64,000 nucleotides of DNA from an uncultured Cytophagales bacterium (GCA_937911505.1 CALEMF010000028.1:1-64000); one strand, 5' to 3'. Positions 35,920 through 45,283 are shown, counted from the first letter of the stretch. Notes: generated from the sequence alone by a model not told the origin. Translations and numbers: made by a program.

Positions 35920-36681
35920 ATGAAAGATCGTTTCTCTTTTCAGGCCTCACAATATGCGCAATATAGACCTCACTATCCTACCACTTTATATGCCTATCTT
36001 CAGGAAATTATATCCAACAAAGAAAAAGCTTGGGACTGTGGTACAGGCAACGGCCAGGTAGCAACCCAGTTGGCTACTTTTTTTGATACCGTATTTGCAA
36101 CGGATATCAGTAAGGCACAATTAGCAGCCGCTTCTTCTTTACCGAACCTCCACTATAGCCAGCAGCCCGCAGAGCAGACCAATTTCCCAGATCATTCATT
36201 CGACCTCATTGTTGTTGCACAAGCGATCCACTGGTTTGATTTTAATGCTTTTTACAAAGAAGTATACCGAACGCTCAAAGAGGAAGGTGTATTGGTAGTG
36301 ATAGGGTATGGCTTGGTACAAGTAAATGCCATCATTGATGCTATTACGCAGGTACTCTACTACGACATTCTTGGCGATTTTTGGGACGAAGAAAGGAAGT
36401 ACATAGATGAGCATTATCAAACCATTCCCTTTCCTTTTGAAGAGCGTACCCCGCCTACTCTTTCCAATACTTTACCTTGGTCTTGCGCACATTTTTTGGC
36501 TTATCTTCAAACTTGGTCGGCGGTAAAGCACTTTGTCCAGCAAAAAGGCTATAATCCTATTGAGCAAGTACGCAAACAATATTTAACAGCTTGGCGAGGT
36601 ACAGAGAAAGTACACTTTCCTATGCTGTTGCGCGTAGGTAACTTAAAAAGGGCTGATAACGTATATCAACCCCTTGTGTAA
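35920..36681 (+). CDS. class I SAM-dependent methyltransferase
   Basis: 253 residues. SAM-binding motif I AWDCGTGNGQVATQL at about 37-51, acidic motif II FATDISKAQL, and motif IV FDLIVVAQAIHWFD typical of the UbiE/Trm9-like methyltransferase_11 group. The N-terminal RFSFQASQYAQYRPHYP is common to a fungal-bacterial branch of unknown substrate. Cytoplasmic. It is followed by the convergent dehydrogenase gene. Confidence 0.9.
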   Translation: MKDRFSFQASQYAQYRPHYPTTLYAYLQEIISNKEKAWDCGTGNGQVATQLATFFDTVFATDISKAQLAAASSLPNLHYSQQPAEQTNFPDHSFDLIVVAQAIHWFDFNAFYKEVYRTLKEEGVLVVIGYGLVQVNAIIDAITQVLYYDILGDFWDEERKYIDEHYQTIPFPFEERTPPTLSNTLPWSCAHFLAYLQTWSAVKHFVQQKGYNPIEQVRKQYLTAWRGTEKVHFPMLLRVGNLKRADNVYQPLV

Positions 36682-36738
36682 ATTAAACGCAAAAAATAAA
36701 AAATATCTTCATAGTTAAGAATGGACGTGTCATTATAC

Positions 36739-37497
36739 CTATCCCATAGGGCCAGGATTAATATTCATACCACCATCTACTTGGTATTCGCCTCCAGTAA
36801 TAAACGATGCCTCATCTGATGCTAAAAAAGCTACCAAATTAGCCACATCTTCAGGTTTACCAAACCTTTTTAAGGGGATACGATTGTGTAAAGCACTTGC
36901 CAAACCAGACATTTGCTCTTCTGTCATGCCTGTTTTTCCAAAAATAGGTGTCTCAACAGGTCCAGGGTTTACAGCATTTACCCTGATGCCTCTAGGTGCG
37001 AGTTCTGTTGCCGCAACGCGGGTATAAGCATTCAAGGCAGCTTTTGAGGCACCATATATGGCTGTGTTAGACATGCCCATATAGGCGTTGATGGAAGATA
37101 GATTAATGATTGATCCTCCATCGTTCATGATGGGTAAAAATTTCTCTATTGTAAAGACTGCTCCCTTGAAGTTGATGTCCATTACAGAATGATAAAGCTC
37201 TTCGGAGGTAGTTCCCAATGGACTACCAAAAAATACCCCTGCATTCACAAAAAGGATATCTATTTTGCTATGTGCATTTTCAACATCAGCTACAAGCTTT
37301 TCGATGGCAGCAATATCTCCTACATCGGCTACTAAACCTGTTACACCAAGCTGCTTAGCTGCTTCTGATACACGCGCTTCTGAGCGACCAGTAATAATTA
37401 CTGTTGCGCCCTCTGATTTTAGTTTTTCTGCAGAGGCATAGCCAATACCACTGTTTCCTCCTGTGACTACGGCTACTTTTCCATTGAGATTACTCAT
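36739..37497 (-). CDS. short-chain dehydrogenase/reductase (copy 1)
   Basis: 252 residues from MSNLNGK; a longer frame starts 17 codons earlier but runs through the operator region and lacks counterpart in the paralogue. Rossmann motif TGGNSGIG at 12-19, NAG at 85-87, catalytic Ser134 or Ser135, Tyr148 and Lys152, and the PG motif NPGPVETP. It is a classical NAD(P)-dependent oxidoreductase with a C-terminal GGEYQVDGGMNINPG. It is nearly collinear with copy 2 at 37694, and both have the same operator upstream. Substrate unknown. Confidence 0.92.
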   Translation of the reverse strand: MSNLNGKVAVVTGGNSGIGYASAEKLKSEGATVIITGRSEARVSEAAKQLGVTGLVADVGDIAAIEKLVADVENAHSKIDILFVNAGVFFGSPLGTTSEELYHSVMDINFKGAVFTIEKFLPIMNDGGSIINLSSINAYMGMSNTAIYGASKAALNAYTRVAATELAPRGIRVNAVNPGPVETPIFGKTGMTEEQMSGLASALHNRIPLKRFGKPEDVANLVAFLASDEASFITGGEYQVDGGMNINPGPMG

Positions 37498-37525
37498 AAC
37501 TTTGTATGTTTTATTATTTATATTT

Positions 37526-37541
37526 TGGAATGATTGTTCCA
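37526..37541. promoter_or_regulatory. operator S1 before dehydrogenase copy 1
   Basis: TGGAATGATTGTTCCA is an inverted repeat with one imperfect position in the inner arm. It lies 29 bp before the start at 37497 and 33 bp (three helical turns) from operator S2. Confidence 0.6.
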
Positions 37542-37559
37542 TATACAAACCTCAATACA

Positions 37560-37573
37560 GGAACGATTGTTCC
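37560..37573. promoter_or_regulatory. operator S2 before dehydrogenase copy 1
   Basis: GGAACGATTGTTCC has perfect 5-bp arms around GATT. The form is typical of operators bound by TetR-family repressors; no such regulator gene lies in the window. Confidence 0.65.
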
Positions 37574-37693
37574 AAATTTATTTAAAAAACTTATAATTGA
37601 TTGACTATCAAGTGTAAAAATATCAGAAATGCTAAGTTCGCACTAGCATCTCTCTATTGAATTATACGAAGGGTATTCCTTACCTCTTGATCT

Positions 37694-38467
37694 TTACTCA
37701 AAAAAGGCGTCTATACCCAACACAGGGTTGATATTAGTTCCTCCATCAATATTGTATTCACTTCCCGTAATGAAGGCGGCATCGTCCGATGCCAAGAAGG
37801 CTACTAATTTTGCTATTTCTTCAGGTTGACCAAATCTTTTTAAGGGGATGCGTTTTTGCATGGCGGCGGCAAATCCGCTGAGTTGCTCTTCTGGCATACC
37901 CGATTTGTTAAAAATAGGGGTAGCTACTGGGCCTGGATTTACTGAATTGATTCTAATTTTTCTAACAGCTAGTTCTGTAGAAGCAGTTCTTGTATAGGCA
38001 TTAAGGGCCGCTTTAGAAGCCGCATACATGGCCATGTTGGGCGTTCCGGTATAGGCACTGATGGAAGATAAATTAATGATAGAGGCGCCCTCGCTGAGTA
38101 ACGGTAGAAACTTCTCAACGGTAAAAACAGCTCCCTTGAAGTTGATGTCCATTACCTGATGGTACACTTCTTCGCTAATTTGACCAATGGGTGCAGGTGC
38201 AAAGATGCCTGCATTGACAAACAAGATGTCTACTTGTGAATAGCCTGCTTTTACTTGTGCTGCTAGCTGATCTAAGGCAGCCAAGCTGGTTACATCTGCT
38301 ACCAATCCTTTTACATTCAGTTCTTGAGCAGCTTTTGATACCCGCTCTTCATTTCTACCTGTAATAATTACCTCTGCTCCTCTTTCTTTCAATTCTTTAG
38401 CGGTGGCGTAGCCAATACCACTGTTTCCCCCAGTCACTACGGCTATTTTTCCATTGAGATTACTCAT
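37694..38467 (-). CDS. short-chain dehydrogenase/reductase (copy 2)
   Basis: 257 residues starting MSNLNGKIAVVTGG. Same motifs as copy 1: TGGNSGIG, NAG, a Ser-Tyr-Lys triad with YAASKAALNAY, and NPGPVATPIF. It differs mainly at the last few residues (GIDAFFE). Ends 120 bp before copy 1's operators. The paralogues have matching upstream blocks, including TTTGTATGTTT just before the start and a GGAAC-N4-GTTCC operator, so they are recent duplicates under the same control. Confidence 0.92.
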   Translation of the reverse strand: MSNLNGKIAVVTGGNSGIGYATAKELKERGAEVIITGRNEERVSKAAQELNVKGLVADVTSLAALDQLAAQVKAGYSQVDILFVNAGIFAPAPIGQISEEVYHQVMDINFKGAVFTVEKFLPLLSEGASIINLSSISAYTGTPNMAMYAASKAALNAYTRTASTELAVRKIRINSVNPGPVATPIFNKSGMPEEQLSGFAAAMQKRIPLKRFGQPEEIAKLVAFLASDDAAFITGSEYNIDGGTNINPVLGIDAFFE

Positions 38468-38494
38468 AAATTTGTATGTTTTTAGTTTATGTAT

Positions 38495-38508
38495 GGAACG
38501 GTTGTTCC
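38495..38508. promoter_or_regulatory. operator S3 before dehydrogenase copy 2
   Basis: GGAACGGTTGTTCC matches operator S2 at 13 of 14 bases and lies 27 bp before the start of copy 2, the same distance as S1 from copy 1. Confidence 0.65.
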
Positions 38509-38586
38509 GTGTATAAACATACGTAAATGAGCGTAAATGTTCTAGACTTTTTACAAAAGTTAAGTAGACTATCCGTTCATTGAATA

Positions 38587-39396
38587 TCAGTTTTTTTGCT
38601 TAGGTTGACCAAAATAAGTAGAAAAACCTGCGTTGATAAAGCTATCGGTAGCATACTCATTAAGGCTGTAGCCAATAGCAAAATCGAGTTGGTAGCGACT
38701 TTTAAAAATATAAGCGATCCCTACGTCAAAACTGTGTCGATCTACTTCTTCTTCAGGGAAAAAACCGAATATTTCTCCATAAACATACCATTGCTCTCCT
38801 ATTAGCGTACCGATACCCAGTGTGTAGGCGCTTGTCAATTGAGGGGCACCCGCCGCAGTAGCGCCAAAGTCTGCGCCAAGGTTATAGAAAATATCTGTCC
38901 GCTTTGTGATTTGGTTCATGAGGAGAAATCTGAAATAGCTCCCAGTAAAATCAGGTTGAAAGGCCTCATCGGCAAAGGTAGGTAGCTGTACCGCCCCAAT
39001 AAAGGCTACTCGTGGTTGCCACCAGCTTTTATTTTGTAATAACTGAAATTTTGTACCAAGCGTGAGTAAGCCAGCCCCTTGGTCGGTTGCCTCTGTGTTG
39101 TTAGTTTCTATCGTATTACGTAGGTAATCCCATTCGGCGCGTAATTCCCAAGTATCTGTCAACCCATATCGTAATACAGTATTGGGTAGGCGTTCAAAGC
39201 GTGTGGTGGTGCCCGCTACTTCATCTTGCTCTAATGCATAACCCACCTCTACTTGCCATATATCCTGTGGTACTACCTGAGAAGAAAAGGTAGCGCCCGG
39301 TCTATCGGTAGCGATTGTATATTGCGCTTGAGCGGTCGTTGCTAACGACAACAAACAGTAAAAGAATATCTTTGAGAAAAATGTATATTTATCCAT
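38587..39396 (-). CDS. outer-membrane transporter-like beta-barrel protein
   Basis: 269 residues from MDKYTFF, chosen because a signal peptide (ending TAQAQ) starts there; the frame is open 63 codons further upstream without family support. The mature part begins with TIATDRPGATFSSQVV, as in barrel proteins often annotated as phenol-degradation or 'transporter' family, and continues with paired strands such as WELRAEWDYLRN. Probably an outer-membrane pore or structural barrel; substrate unknown. Divergent from the glycosyltransferase gene. Confidence 0.82.
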   Translation of the reverse strand: MDKYTFFSKIFFYCLLSLATTAQAQYTIATDRPGATFSSQVVPQDIWQVEVGYALEQDEVAGTTTRFERLPNTVLRYGLTDTWELRAEWDYLRNTIETNNTEATDQGAGLLTLGTKFQLLQNKSWWQPRVAFIGAVQLPTFADEAFQPDFTGSYFRFLLMNQITKRTDIFYNLGADFGATAAGAPQLTSAYTLGIGTLIGEQWYVYGEIFGFFPEEEVDRHSFDVGIAYIFKSRYQLDFAIGYSLNEYATDSFINAGFSTYFGQPKQKN

Positions 39397-39587
39397 TTGG
39401 TAGAAAGTTGCTGTGTTAATGAAGTTAGTTAACCTTTTTGTTTTTGACCCGACGAGGTACTTTTTGAAAGCCATAGCGGTGCTATAGCTCAATAAAATAG
39501 CGCAGTATGGGTGAATTTTGGTCATATTTAGGAAACAGAAAAAGGGTAAACGGCTTCGATAAGTAAAAACGCTTAATTTATTCATAC

Positions 39588-40736
39588 ATGAACTACTTTT
39601 TCTGGGGAATGTTAAGTGGTGTTGGTTTATTATGGTTCCTTTATCTATTTTTTGTACTGATAAGCCTTGTCGCTTGGGTGCGTCTTCCTACGCATCGTTT
39701 GGGTTCTTTTTCCCCAAAAACAAAGATTACCGTCATCATTGTGATGCGTAATGAAGTAGCAACGATTGGTCATTTACTCGACGATTTGATACAACAAGCT
39801 TATCCGAAGCATCTCTTTGAAGTAATTGTCGTAGACGACGACTCTAGCGATGGCAGCGCAGCGCTTGTCACTGCTTATCAAGCACAGGTTCCTTTTAGGC
39901 TACATCTTCTCACAAATCCGTTTATGGCAGCGGTACCATCTCCTAAGAAAAGAGCCATTACTACGGCCATTGCGCAAGCTTCAGGCGCGTTGATTGTCTG
40001 TACTGATGCAGACTGTCGGGTATCTCCTTACTGGTTGGCGATTTTTGCACAATGTTATGAAACACAAGACGCAAAGTTTATGAGTGGGGCTGTTACTTTT
40101 ACCACAGAGCGACGAGCATTTGACTATTTACAGACCGTGGAATTTGCAAGTCTCATAGGTACGGGGGCTGCTTGTATTTACTGGGGCTTCCCTACGATGT
40201 GTAACGGGGCTAACCTTGCTTATCCTAAAGCCGTTTTTCTAGAGGTAAAAGGATATGAAGGAGTAGCGCACCTTCCTTCTGGCGATGACGAATTTTTGAT
40301 GCATAAAGTTGCCCGTAGGTATCCTAAAGGTATTCATTTTATCAAACAACCAGCACACACCGTACAGACGAGGCCTGCTGCTGGTCTATCGCAGTTTTTC
40401 CAGCAACGCATCCGATGGGCAAGCAAGTGGGAACATTACACAGATATACGTATAAAACTCATTGCATTGCTCATTTATCTTGTTAATTTTACTTTAGTAG
40501 CAACGGCGATAGGGTGGCTTATCAATTTTTTACCGGGTAACTTCTTCCTTAGCTTACTGGCTACAAGATTTATCATAGAATTCTTTTTTTTAAAGAAAAT
40601 TTTAGTGTACCTAAGTAAAGCACATACCCAATGGTGGATAGTACCTACTTTTTTCCTCTACAGTTTTTACGTGGTTTTTTTCGGTTTGATAGCGCGGTTT
40701 TTTTCTTACAGTTGGAAAGGACGGCGCTTTCTTTAA
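39588..40736 (+). CDS. family 2 glycosyltransferase, membrane-bound
   Basis: 382 residues. N-terminal membrane segment at about 5-30, GT-A domain at about 45-270 with VVDDDSSDGS (81-90), TDAD at 139-142, the GDDEFLMHK segment and QQRIRWASKW, then two to three C-terminal membrane segments. This is the layout of processive or lipid-linked glycosyltransferases working at the inner membrane. First gene of a plus-strand run that also holds a polysaccharide deacetylase and a second glycosyltransferase. Confidence 0.92.
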   Translation: MNYFFWGMLSGVGLLWFLYLFFVLISLVAWVRLPTHRLGSFSPKTKITVIIVMRNEVATIGHLLDDLIQQAYPKHLFEVIVVDDDSSDGSAALVTAYQAQVPFRLHLLTNPFMAAVPSPKKRAITTAIAQASGALIVCTDADCRVSPYWLAIFAQCYETQDAKFMSGAVTFTTERRAFDYLQTVEFASLIGTGAACIYWGFPTMCNGANLAYPKAVFLEVKGYEGVAHLPSGDDEFLMHKVARRYPKGIHFIKQPAHTVQTRPAAGLSQFFQQRIRWASKWEHYTDIRIKLIALLIYLVNFTLVATAIGWLINFLPGNFFLSLLATRFIIEFFFLKKILVYLSKAHTQWWIVPTFFLYSFYVVFFGLIARFFSYSWKGRRFL

Positions 40737-40757
40737 AAGTATCTAAAAACGCTTTAC

Positions 40758-41015
40758 ATGACAGACTTAGAGTATGATATACTAGATGAGCTCTACTTTG
40801 TTAATCCCTTCAGAAGTCTAATAGAGGAGCTCGATATGGCAGAGCAAGTACTCAAGCCATTACTTTGGCAGCTTTTACAGAAAGGTTGGATCAAATGTAT
40901 GTCTCCAAAAGGAGACGAAACTATTACAGACCTTAGTAATTTTGAACAAGAATATAAAAATTATCACTATCTTGCGACCAAATCGGGTTTATTGGCTCAT
41001 AATCGTAAAGACTAA
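40758..41015 (+). CDS. small conserved-looking hypothetical protein
   Basis: 85 residues, no membrane segment. EYDILDELYFVNPFRSLIEE followed by a helix pattern and LLQKGWIKCMSPKGDE suggests a winged-helix fold similar to DNA-binding regulators, ending in a basic tail. 21 bp after the glycosyltransferase gene and 78 bp before the permease gene; it is probably in their operon. Function unknown. Confidence 0.7.
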   Translation: MTDLEYDILDELYFVNPFRSLIEELDMAEQVLKPLLWQLLQKGWIKCMSPKGDETITDLSNFEQEYKNYHYLATKSGLLAHNRKD

Positions 41016-41093
41016 CTGAGAAAATTATTTCTTTTGAAAGGAAGTTTCTAGCAACCCTCCAGCAATTTCGATTACAAATAGTATGAACATCGT

Positions 41094-42344
41094 ATGTCAA
41101 AGACATTAACAGAAAAACCTAAAACACCTTTCTACTACGTCAAAAAACGCCTTAAAGCTAATATTCCTGCCATCTTTGGTTTGGCAGTTATTAGCCTTGC
41201 GATATTGGTGGCTATCTTTGGTTATCTGATTATGCCAGACCCTACTCCTAATGCCAACGATGGTGATGTAGCCATTGCGAAGAAACCCGTTGGCTTTTCG
41301 GTACAACTGCTTAAGGAACGTAAGCATACTGCTATTCTCCAAACCAATATTTTCAAGAAAATGCTGTTTGGTCAAGAAAGCATCTATAAAATCACTCCTA
41401 TTACTTCTTACCGTATTGAAGGCTATACAATCCATTATAAAATGTACGGTAGGGAAGATAAAACCTTTTCAGCACACCTTATTAATGTTGTAAAACCGCT
41501 TTTCATTGGCGAGCAAGATTTACTTCCTAATCCCGATGCTTCTGGTAATTTCTCTGTAAATGGAGATCAAGTACAGTATGTAGATATCGACGGTACACTG
41601 CAAACAACCACGCGGGCAGCCTTAGAAGAGGAATTCAAAACCAACCATATAGAAGAGCGCCTATATGCATTAGGTACAGACAAAATGGGAAGAGATATGC
41701 TAAGTAGGCTTATTTTGGGAACCCGTATTTCGTTGGGTATTGGTTTTGTGGCTGTTTTAATCTCCTTAGTAGTAGGAATTACCTTAGGGTCTATTGCTGG
41801 CTTTTTTGGAGGCGCTATTGATAATTTTGTCATGTGGTTCATGACGGTTGTTTGGTCTATTCCAGGTATTATGCTAGTGATTGCGATTAGTTTAGCGTTG
41901 AGCGATAGAGGCATTTGGGTAGCTTTTGTAGCGGTAGGACTTACTACTTGGGTAGAGATTGCCAGGGTAGTGAGAGGGCAAATTATGGAGATAAAGCAGA
42001 AGCAATTTATAGAAGCAGCTAAGGCGCTAGGCGCGAGGAATTTCAATATCATTGCTCGTCACATTTTCCCCAATCTATTGGGTTCTCTCATTGTTATCAT
42101 TAGTGCCAACTTTGCCTCTGCTATCTTGATTGAGGCAGGGCTCAGTTTCTTGGGGCTAGGGGTACAGCCACCCACCCCTTCTTGGGGGATGATGGTCAAC
42201 GAGGGTTTTGAGTTGATTGGTTCTAAGGGGCACTTCCATATGATATTCTACCCTAGTTTGTGTATTAGTTTAATGGTTTTGGCTTTTAACTTATTGGGTA
42301 ATGGCTTACGAGATGCCTACGATCCTAAAACGATCATAAAATGA
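41094..42344 (+). CDS. OppC/DppC-type peptide ABC transporter permease
   Basis: 416 residues. Membrane segment at about 27-50, a long insertion (about 60-195) before the transport domain, then LGTDKMGRDMLSRLILGTR and five further segments with the EAA loop EAAKALGARNFNIIARHIFPN. The insertion makes it longer than the usual ~300 residues, as in other Bacteroidota members. It should take part in peptide or nickel uptake with a DppB, ATPases and a binding protein, none of which lies nearby. The gene overlaps the next by 4 bp. Confidence 0.9.
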   Translation: MSKTLTEKPKTPFYYVKKRLKANIPAIFGLAVISLAILVAIFGYLIMPDPTPNANDGDVAIAKKPVGFSVQLLKERKHTAILQTNIFKKMLFGQESIYKITPITSYRIEGYTIHYKMYGREDKTFSAHLINVVKPLFIGEQDLLPNPDASGNFSVNGDQVQYVDIDGTLQTTTRAALEEEFKTNHIEERLYALGTDKMGRDMLSRLILGTRISLGIGFVAVLISLVVGITLGSIAGFFGGAIDNFVMWFMTVVWSIPGIMLVIAISLALSDRGIWVAFVAVGLTTWVEIARVVRGQIMEIKQKQFIEAAKALGARNFNIIARHIFPNLLGSLIVIISANFASAILIEAGLSFLGLGVQPPTPSWGMMVNEGFELIGSKGHFHMIFYPSLCISLMVLAFNLLGNGLRDAYDPKTIIK

Positions 42345-43540
42345 TAGATGCCGCTATACTAAAAAGGAAAGAATTGGCGCTAAACTCTTTACTAGAGATT
42401 ACGCAAGCCATTAATAATAATCTTCCTGAAAACTTTCTGTATCGCATCTATAATTTCATCTTAAGAGGCAACTTAAATATTAGTAAACTAGCGCTTTATG
42501 TTTGGAAAGAAGAATGGGTGCTGGCTACGCATTTTGGGGTAGACCTTCGTCACCTCACCTTTCACAATGATTTATTTGCGAGTAATATAGAAATTATGCC
42601 TCCCAACGAAGCCCAACGGCAGGCAGGCTATGATATATTTGATGTAGTAATTCCTATTTTACATAAGCATCAGGTCTTGGCCTTTGTATTGGCTACCGGC
42701 GTAGCCAACGAAGAGGTAGATACAGACTTTATGCAAACACTTACGAATATCATTGTAGTGGCGATTGAAAATAAGCGACTTGCGCAAGAACAACTCGCAC
42801 AGGAAGTGCTTAAAAAAGAGTTAGAAATCGCACAGAAAGTACAAAACCTTCTATTTCCTAAATCTTTACCTTACAATGAGCACCTGCAAGTAAAAGCCTA
42901 TTATACTCCTCACTCTTCTGTAGGAGGTGATTATTACGATTATATTCCGATCAGCGACGATCAGTTTTTGTTCTGTATTGCGGATGTATCAGGTAAAGGG
43001 ATGGCCGCCGCCTTGATGATGGCCAACTTTCAGGCTTCTTTACGTACCATTACCAGACAAACCACTAAACTCATCAAAGTAATTGAAGAGCTCAATTACC
43101 TTATTCATGAAAATGCGCAGGGTGAAAACTTTATTACTTTTTTTGTAGGGATTTATCATAACAAAGAAAAAACCCTTAACTATATCAATGCTGGCCACAA
43201 TCCTCCTTTCCTTTTTACCGCAGATGGGAAATTTAGGAGATTGGACAAAGGCACTACTGTATTGGGTGTTTTCGATCCGCTTCCCTTCATGGAAGAGACT
43301 ACCTTGGCCGGGCTCAGTAATTTTTTGATCTTTTCTTATACAGATGGGCTTAACGAAACGCTTAATCCACAAGAGGAACTCTTCGGAGAAGAGCGGATCG
43401 AGCACTTTTTAAAGCATAACTACCAGCACAATCTTGAGCAACTTCATCATAACCTTATCCAAACCTTAAAGGATTTTAAACGGTATACTCCTTATAATGA
43501 TGACATCACACTTCTCTCCCTTAAACATACCGCTCCCTAA
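42341..43540 (+). CDS. SpoIIE-type PP2C phosphatase with GAF-like input domain
   Basis: 399 residues. A helical N-terminus, a GAF-like region (about 15-140), a coiled-coil linker (QEQLAQEVLKKELEIAQKVQ) and a PP2C/SpoIIE domain with SVGGDYYDY, IADVSGKGMAAALMMA, NAGHNPP and SYTDGLNE. Such proteins dephosphorylate anti-sigma antagonists in partner-switching systems. The start ATG overlaps the stop of the permease gene, so the two are translationally coupled. No anti-sigma partner gene is next to it. Confidence 0.93.
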   Translation: MIDAAILKRKELALNSLLEITQAINNNLPENFLYRIYNFILRGNLNISKLALYVWKEEWVLATHFGVDLRHLTFHNDLFASNIEIMPPNEAQRQAGYDIFDVVIPILHKHQVLAFVLATGVANEEVDTDFMQTLTNIIVVAIENKRLAQEQLAQEVLKKELEIAQKVQNLLFPKSLPYNEHLQVKAYYTPHSSVGGDYYDYIPISDDQFLFCIADVSGKGMAAALMMANFQASLRTITRQTTKLIKVIEELNYLIHENAQGENFITFFVGIYHNKEKTLNYINAGHNPPFLFTADGKFRRLDKGTTVLGVFDPLPFMEETTLAGLSNFLIFSYTDGLNETLNPQEELFGEERIEHFLKHNYQHNLEQLHHNLIQTLKDFKRYTPYNDDITLLSLKHTAP

Positions 43541-43552
43541 TAGTACTCGGCT

Positions 43553-44179
43553 ATGTATATTTATAAAACACCTCTTTGGGTAAAAAAACTTTTTCCACAT
43601 TACCTATGGCATAAAACGCGAGAAGAGAAAACACTTTACCTTACGTTTGATGATGGCCCCGTTCCTGGTGTAACTGAGTGGGTCTTAACTACCTTGCAAG
43701 CCTTTCAAGCAAAAGCTACTTTTTTTTGTGTGGGTGAAAACCTGCGTAAATACCCTCACTTGTTTGAGCGCCTCTTGCAAGAGGGGCATCGGATAGGAAA
43801 CCACACCTATCACCATCTAAAAGGTTGGGGAACGGCCGATCAAGCTTATGAACAGGATATAGCACATTGCCAAGCGCTTATTGAGGAACGCGCTGTTGTA
43901 CAAGAAGCCCTCTTTAGACCTCCTTATGGACGCATTACCCCAAAGCAAGGAAAGCAGTTGTTGACTCAGTATAAAATTGTGATGTGGGATGTACTAGCCC
44001 ACGACTATGATGCCCGAATTAATCCAGTAGTAGCATTACGAAAGATCATTCAACACTCTACGAATGGTACCATCATCGTGTTTCACGATAGTTATAAGGC
44101 AGAGCATAACTTACGCGCTATTTTACCTGCTTATCTTCAACATTTCAGTGACTTAGGTTTTCGTTTTGCCCCTTTATAG
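43553..44179 (+). CDS. polysaccharide deacetylase (NodB domain)
   Basis: 208 residues. NodB motifs: TFDDGP at 31-36 with the catalytic base and metal Asp, NHTYHH at 83-88 with the metal His pair, FRPPYGR, and VMWDVLAHDYD. No signal peptide, though a hydrophobic N-terminus could tether it. It removes acetyl groups from N-acetylglucosamine-containing polymers. It lies 12 bp after the phosphatase and 2 bp before the second glycosyltransferase, so the gene set fits synthesis of a surface glycan. Confidence 0.93.
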   Translation: MYIYKTPLWVKKLFPHYLWHKTREEKTLYLTFDDGPVPGVTEWVLTTLQAFQAKATFFCVGENLRKYPHLFERLLQEGHRIGNHTYHHLKGWGTADQAYEQDIAHCQALIEERAVVQEALFRPPYGRITPKQGKQLLTQYKIVMWDVLAHDYDARINPVVALRKIIQHSTNGTIIVFHDSYKAEHNLRAILPAYLQHFSDLGFRFAPL

Positions 44180-44181
44180 TT

Positions 44182-45276
44182 ATGCTAGTACTCTTGGTAA
44201 TTCTTCTTATTTTTCTTTGCCTACAACTGATCGCTTGGGGCTACTTATTGGGCAGCCCTTCTCCCACACCACGACCACTTACCCATTTTCCTACCATCTC
44301 TATACTTGTTGCTGCACGTAACGAAGCAACGAATATTCGAGACTGCTTAGAAGCCTTAGAAAAGCTTAATTACCCTAAAGAGAAGTTACAGATATTAATT
44401 GGTGATGATGCCTCTTCCGACCAAACAGCAGCCATCGTGCAAGCTTTTATCAAAAATAAGCCTCATTTTCAGCTACATTTTATCCAAAAACAACTAGGAC
44501 AGGCCATTGGGAAAGCAAATGTATTAGCACACTTGGCCCATCAGGCAAAAGGAGATTGGTTTTTTTTTACCGACGCGGATGTAGTAGTGCCCTCTACTTG
44601 GATTGAAAGTATGCTGGGCAGTATACAGCAAAAGCCTTACAGCATTATTATGGGCTTTACCAGTATGCTTGGGCAAAAGCCTTTTAGCCGTTTACAAGCC
44701 ATCGACTGGTGCTTTGCGCTAGGGCTCATCCATTTATTTATGCGCCAAGGTTTACCTATCACCACAATGGGTAACAATATGGTCTTTAAGAGAGAAGCTT
44801 ACTGGTCTACAGGCGGTTACGAAAAGCTAGCCCCTAGTATTGTAGAAGACTTCACACTTTTCCAAGCGGCTGTAAAACGGGGTGCTCGTTTTATACACAT
44901 TGTACATCCATCCATCACTGCTTACACCCAACCGATGCCTTCTTTTTTGGCCTTGCTACAACAAAGGAAACGCTGGATGCGTGGGGCTTTACGGCTTCCT
45001 TGGTATATGGTTATTTATTTGTGGCTACAAGCCACTTTTTTTCCTTTTATAGTAGCGCTACTTTTTGGACAGCCATTGGTAGGTATTACCATCTGGAGTA
45101 TCAAAATTTTCTTACAAAGCTTATTTATCAGCTTGCTTCTTCAACGTATACGCCACCCACAACCTTGGTATTACCTTATCCTCTATGAGTTTTACATCGG
45201 CTTCTTGTCAGTAACGCTTGTCATTTACTATGTCTTACCGATTAGAATTCAATGGAAAGGACGTACCTACCGTTAG
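44182..45276 (+). CDS. family 2 glycosyltransferase, membrane-bound
   Basis: 364 residues. N-terminal segment at about 2-22, GT-A domain at about 38-265 with GDDASSD (74-80), TDAD at 130-133, and the QQRKRWMRG acceptor-site motif, then three C-terminal segments. It resembles the first glycosyltransferase at 39588 in plan but not closely in sequence. 2 bp after the deacetylase gene; probable partner in the same glycan pathway. Confidence 0.92.
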   Translation: MLVLLVILLIFLCLQLIAWGYLLGSPSPTPRPLTHFPTISILVAARNEATNIRDCLEALEKLNYPKEKLQILIGDDASSDQTAAIVQAFIKNKPHFQLHFIQKQLGQAIGKANVLAHLAHQAKGDWFFFTDADVVVPSTWIESMLGSIQQKPYSIIMGFTSMLGQKPFSRLQAIDWCFALGLIHLFMRQGLPITTMGNNMVFKREAYWSTGGYEKLAPSIVEDFTLFQAAVKRGARFIHIVHPSITAYTQPMPSFLALLQQRKRWMRGALRLPWYMVIYLWLQATFFPFIVALLFGQPLVGITIWSIKIFLQSLFISLLLQRIRHPQPWYYLILYEFYIGFLSVTLVIYYVLPIRIQWKGRTYR

Positions 45277-45283
45277 GGATTGC

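Noticed and set aside
37526-37573. The SDR operators as additional activator sites for the NtrC-type regulator
   Set aside because: The arms are in opposite order (GGAAC first, GTTCC last) from TGTTCCA-N3-TGGAACA, and no sigma-54 element is near.
38468-39585. A 332-residue version of the barrel protein
   Set aside because: The extra 63 residues precede a complete signal peptide, so the start at 39396 is preferred.
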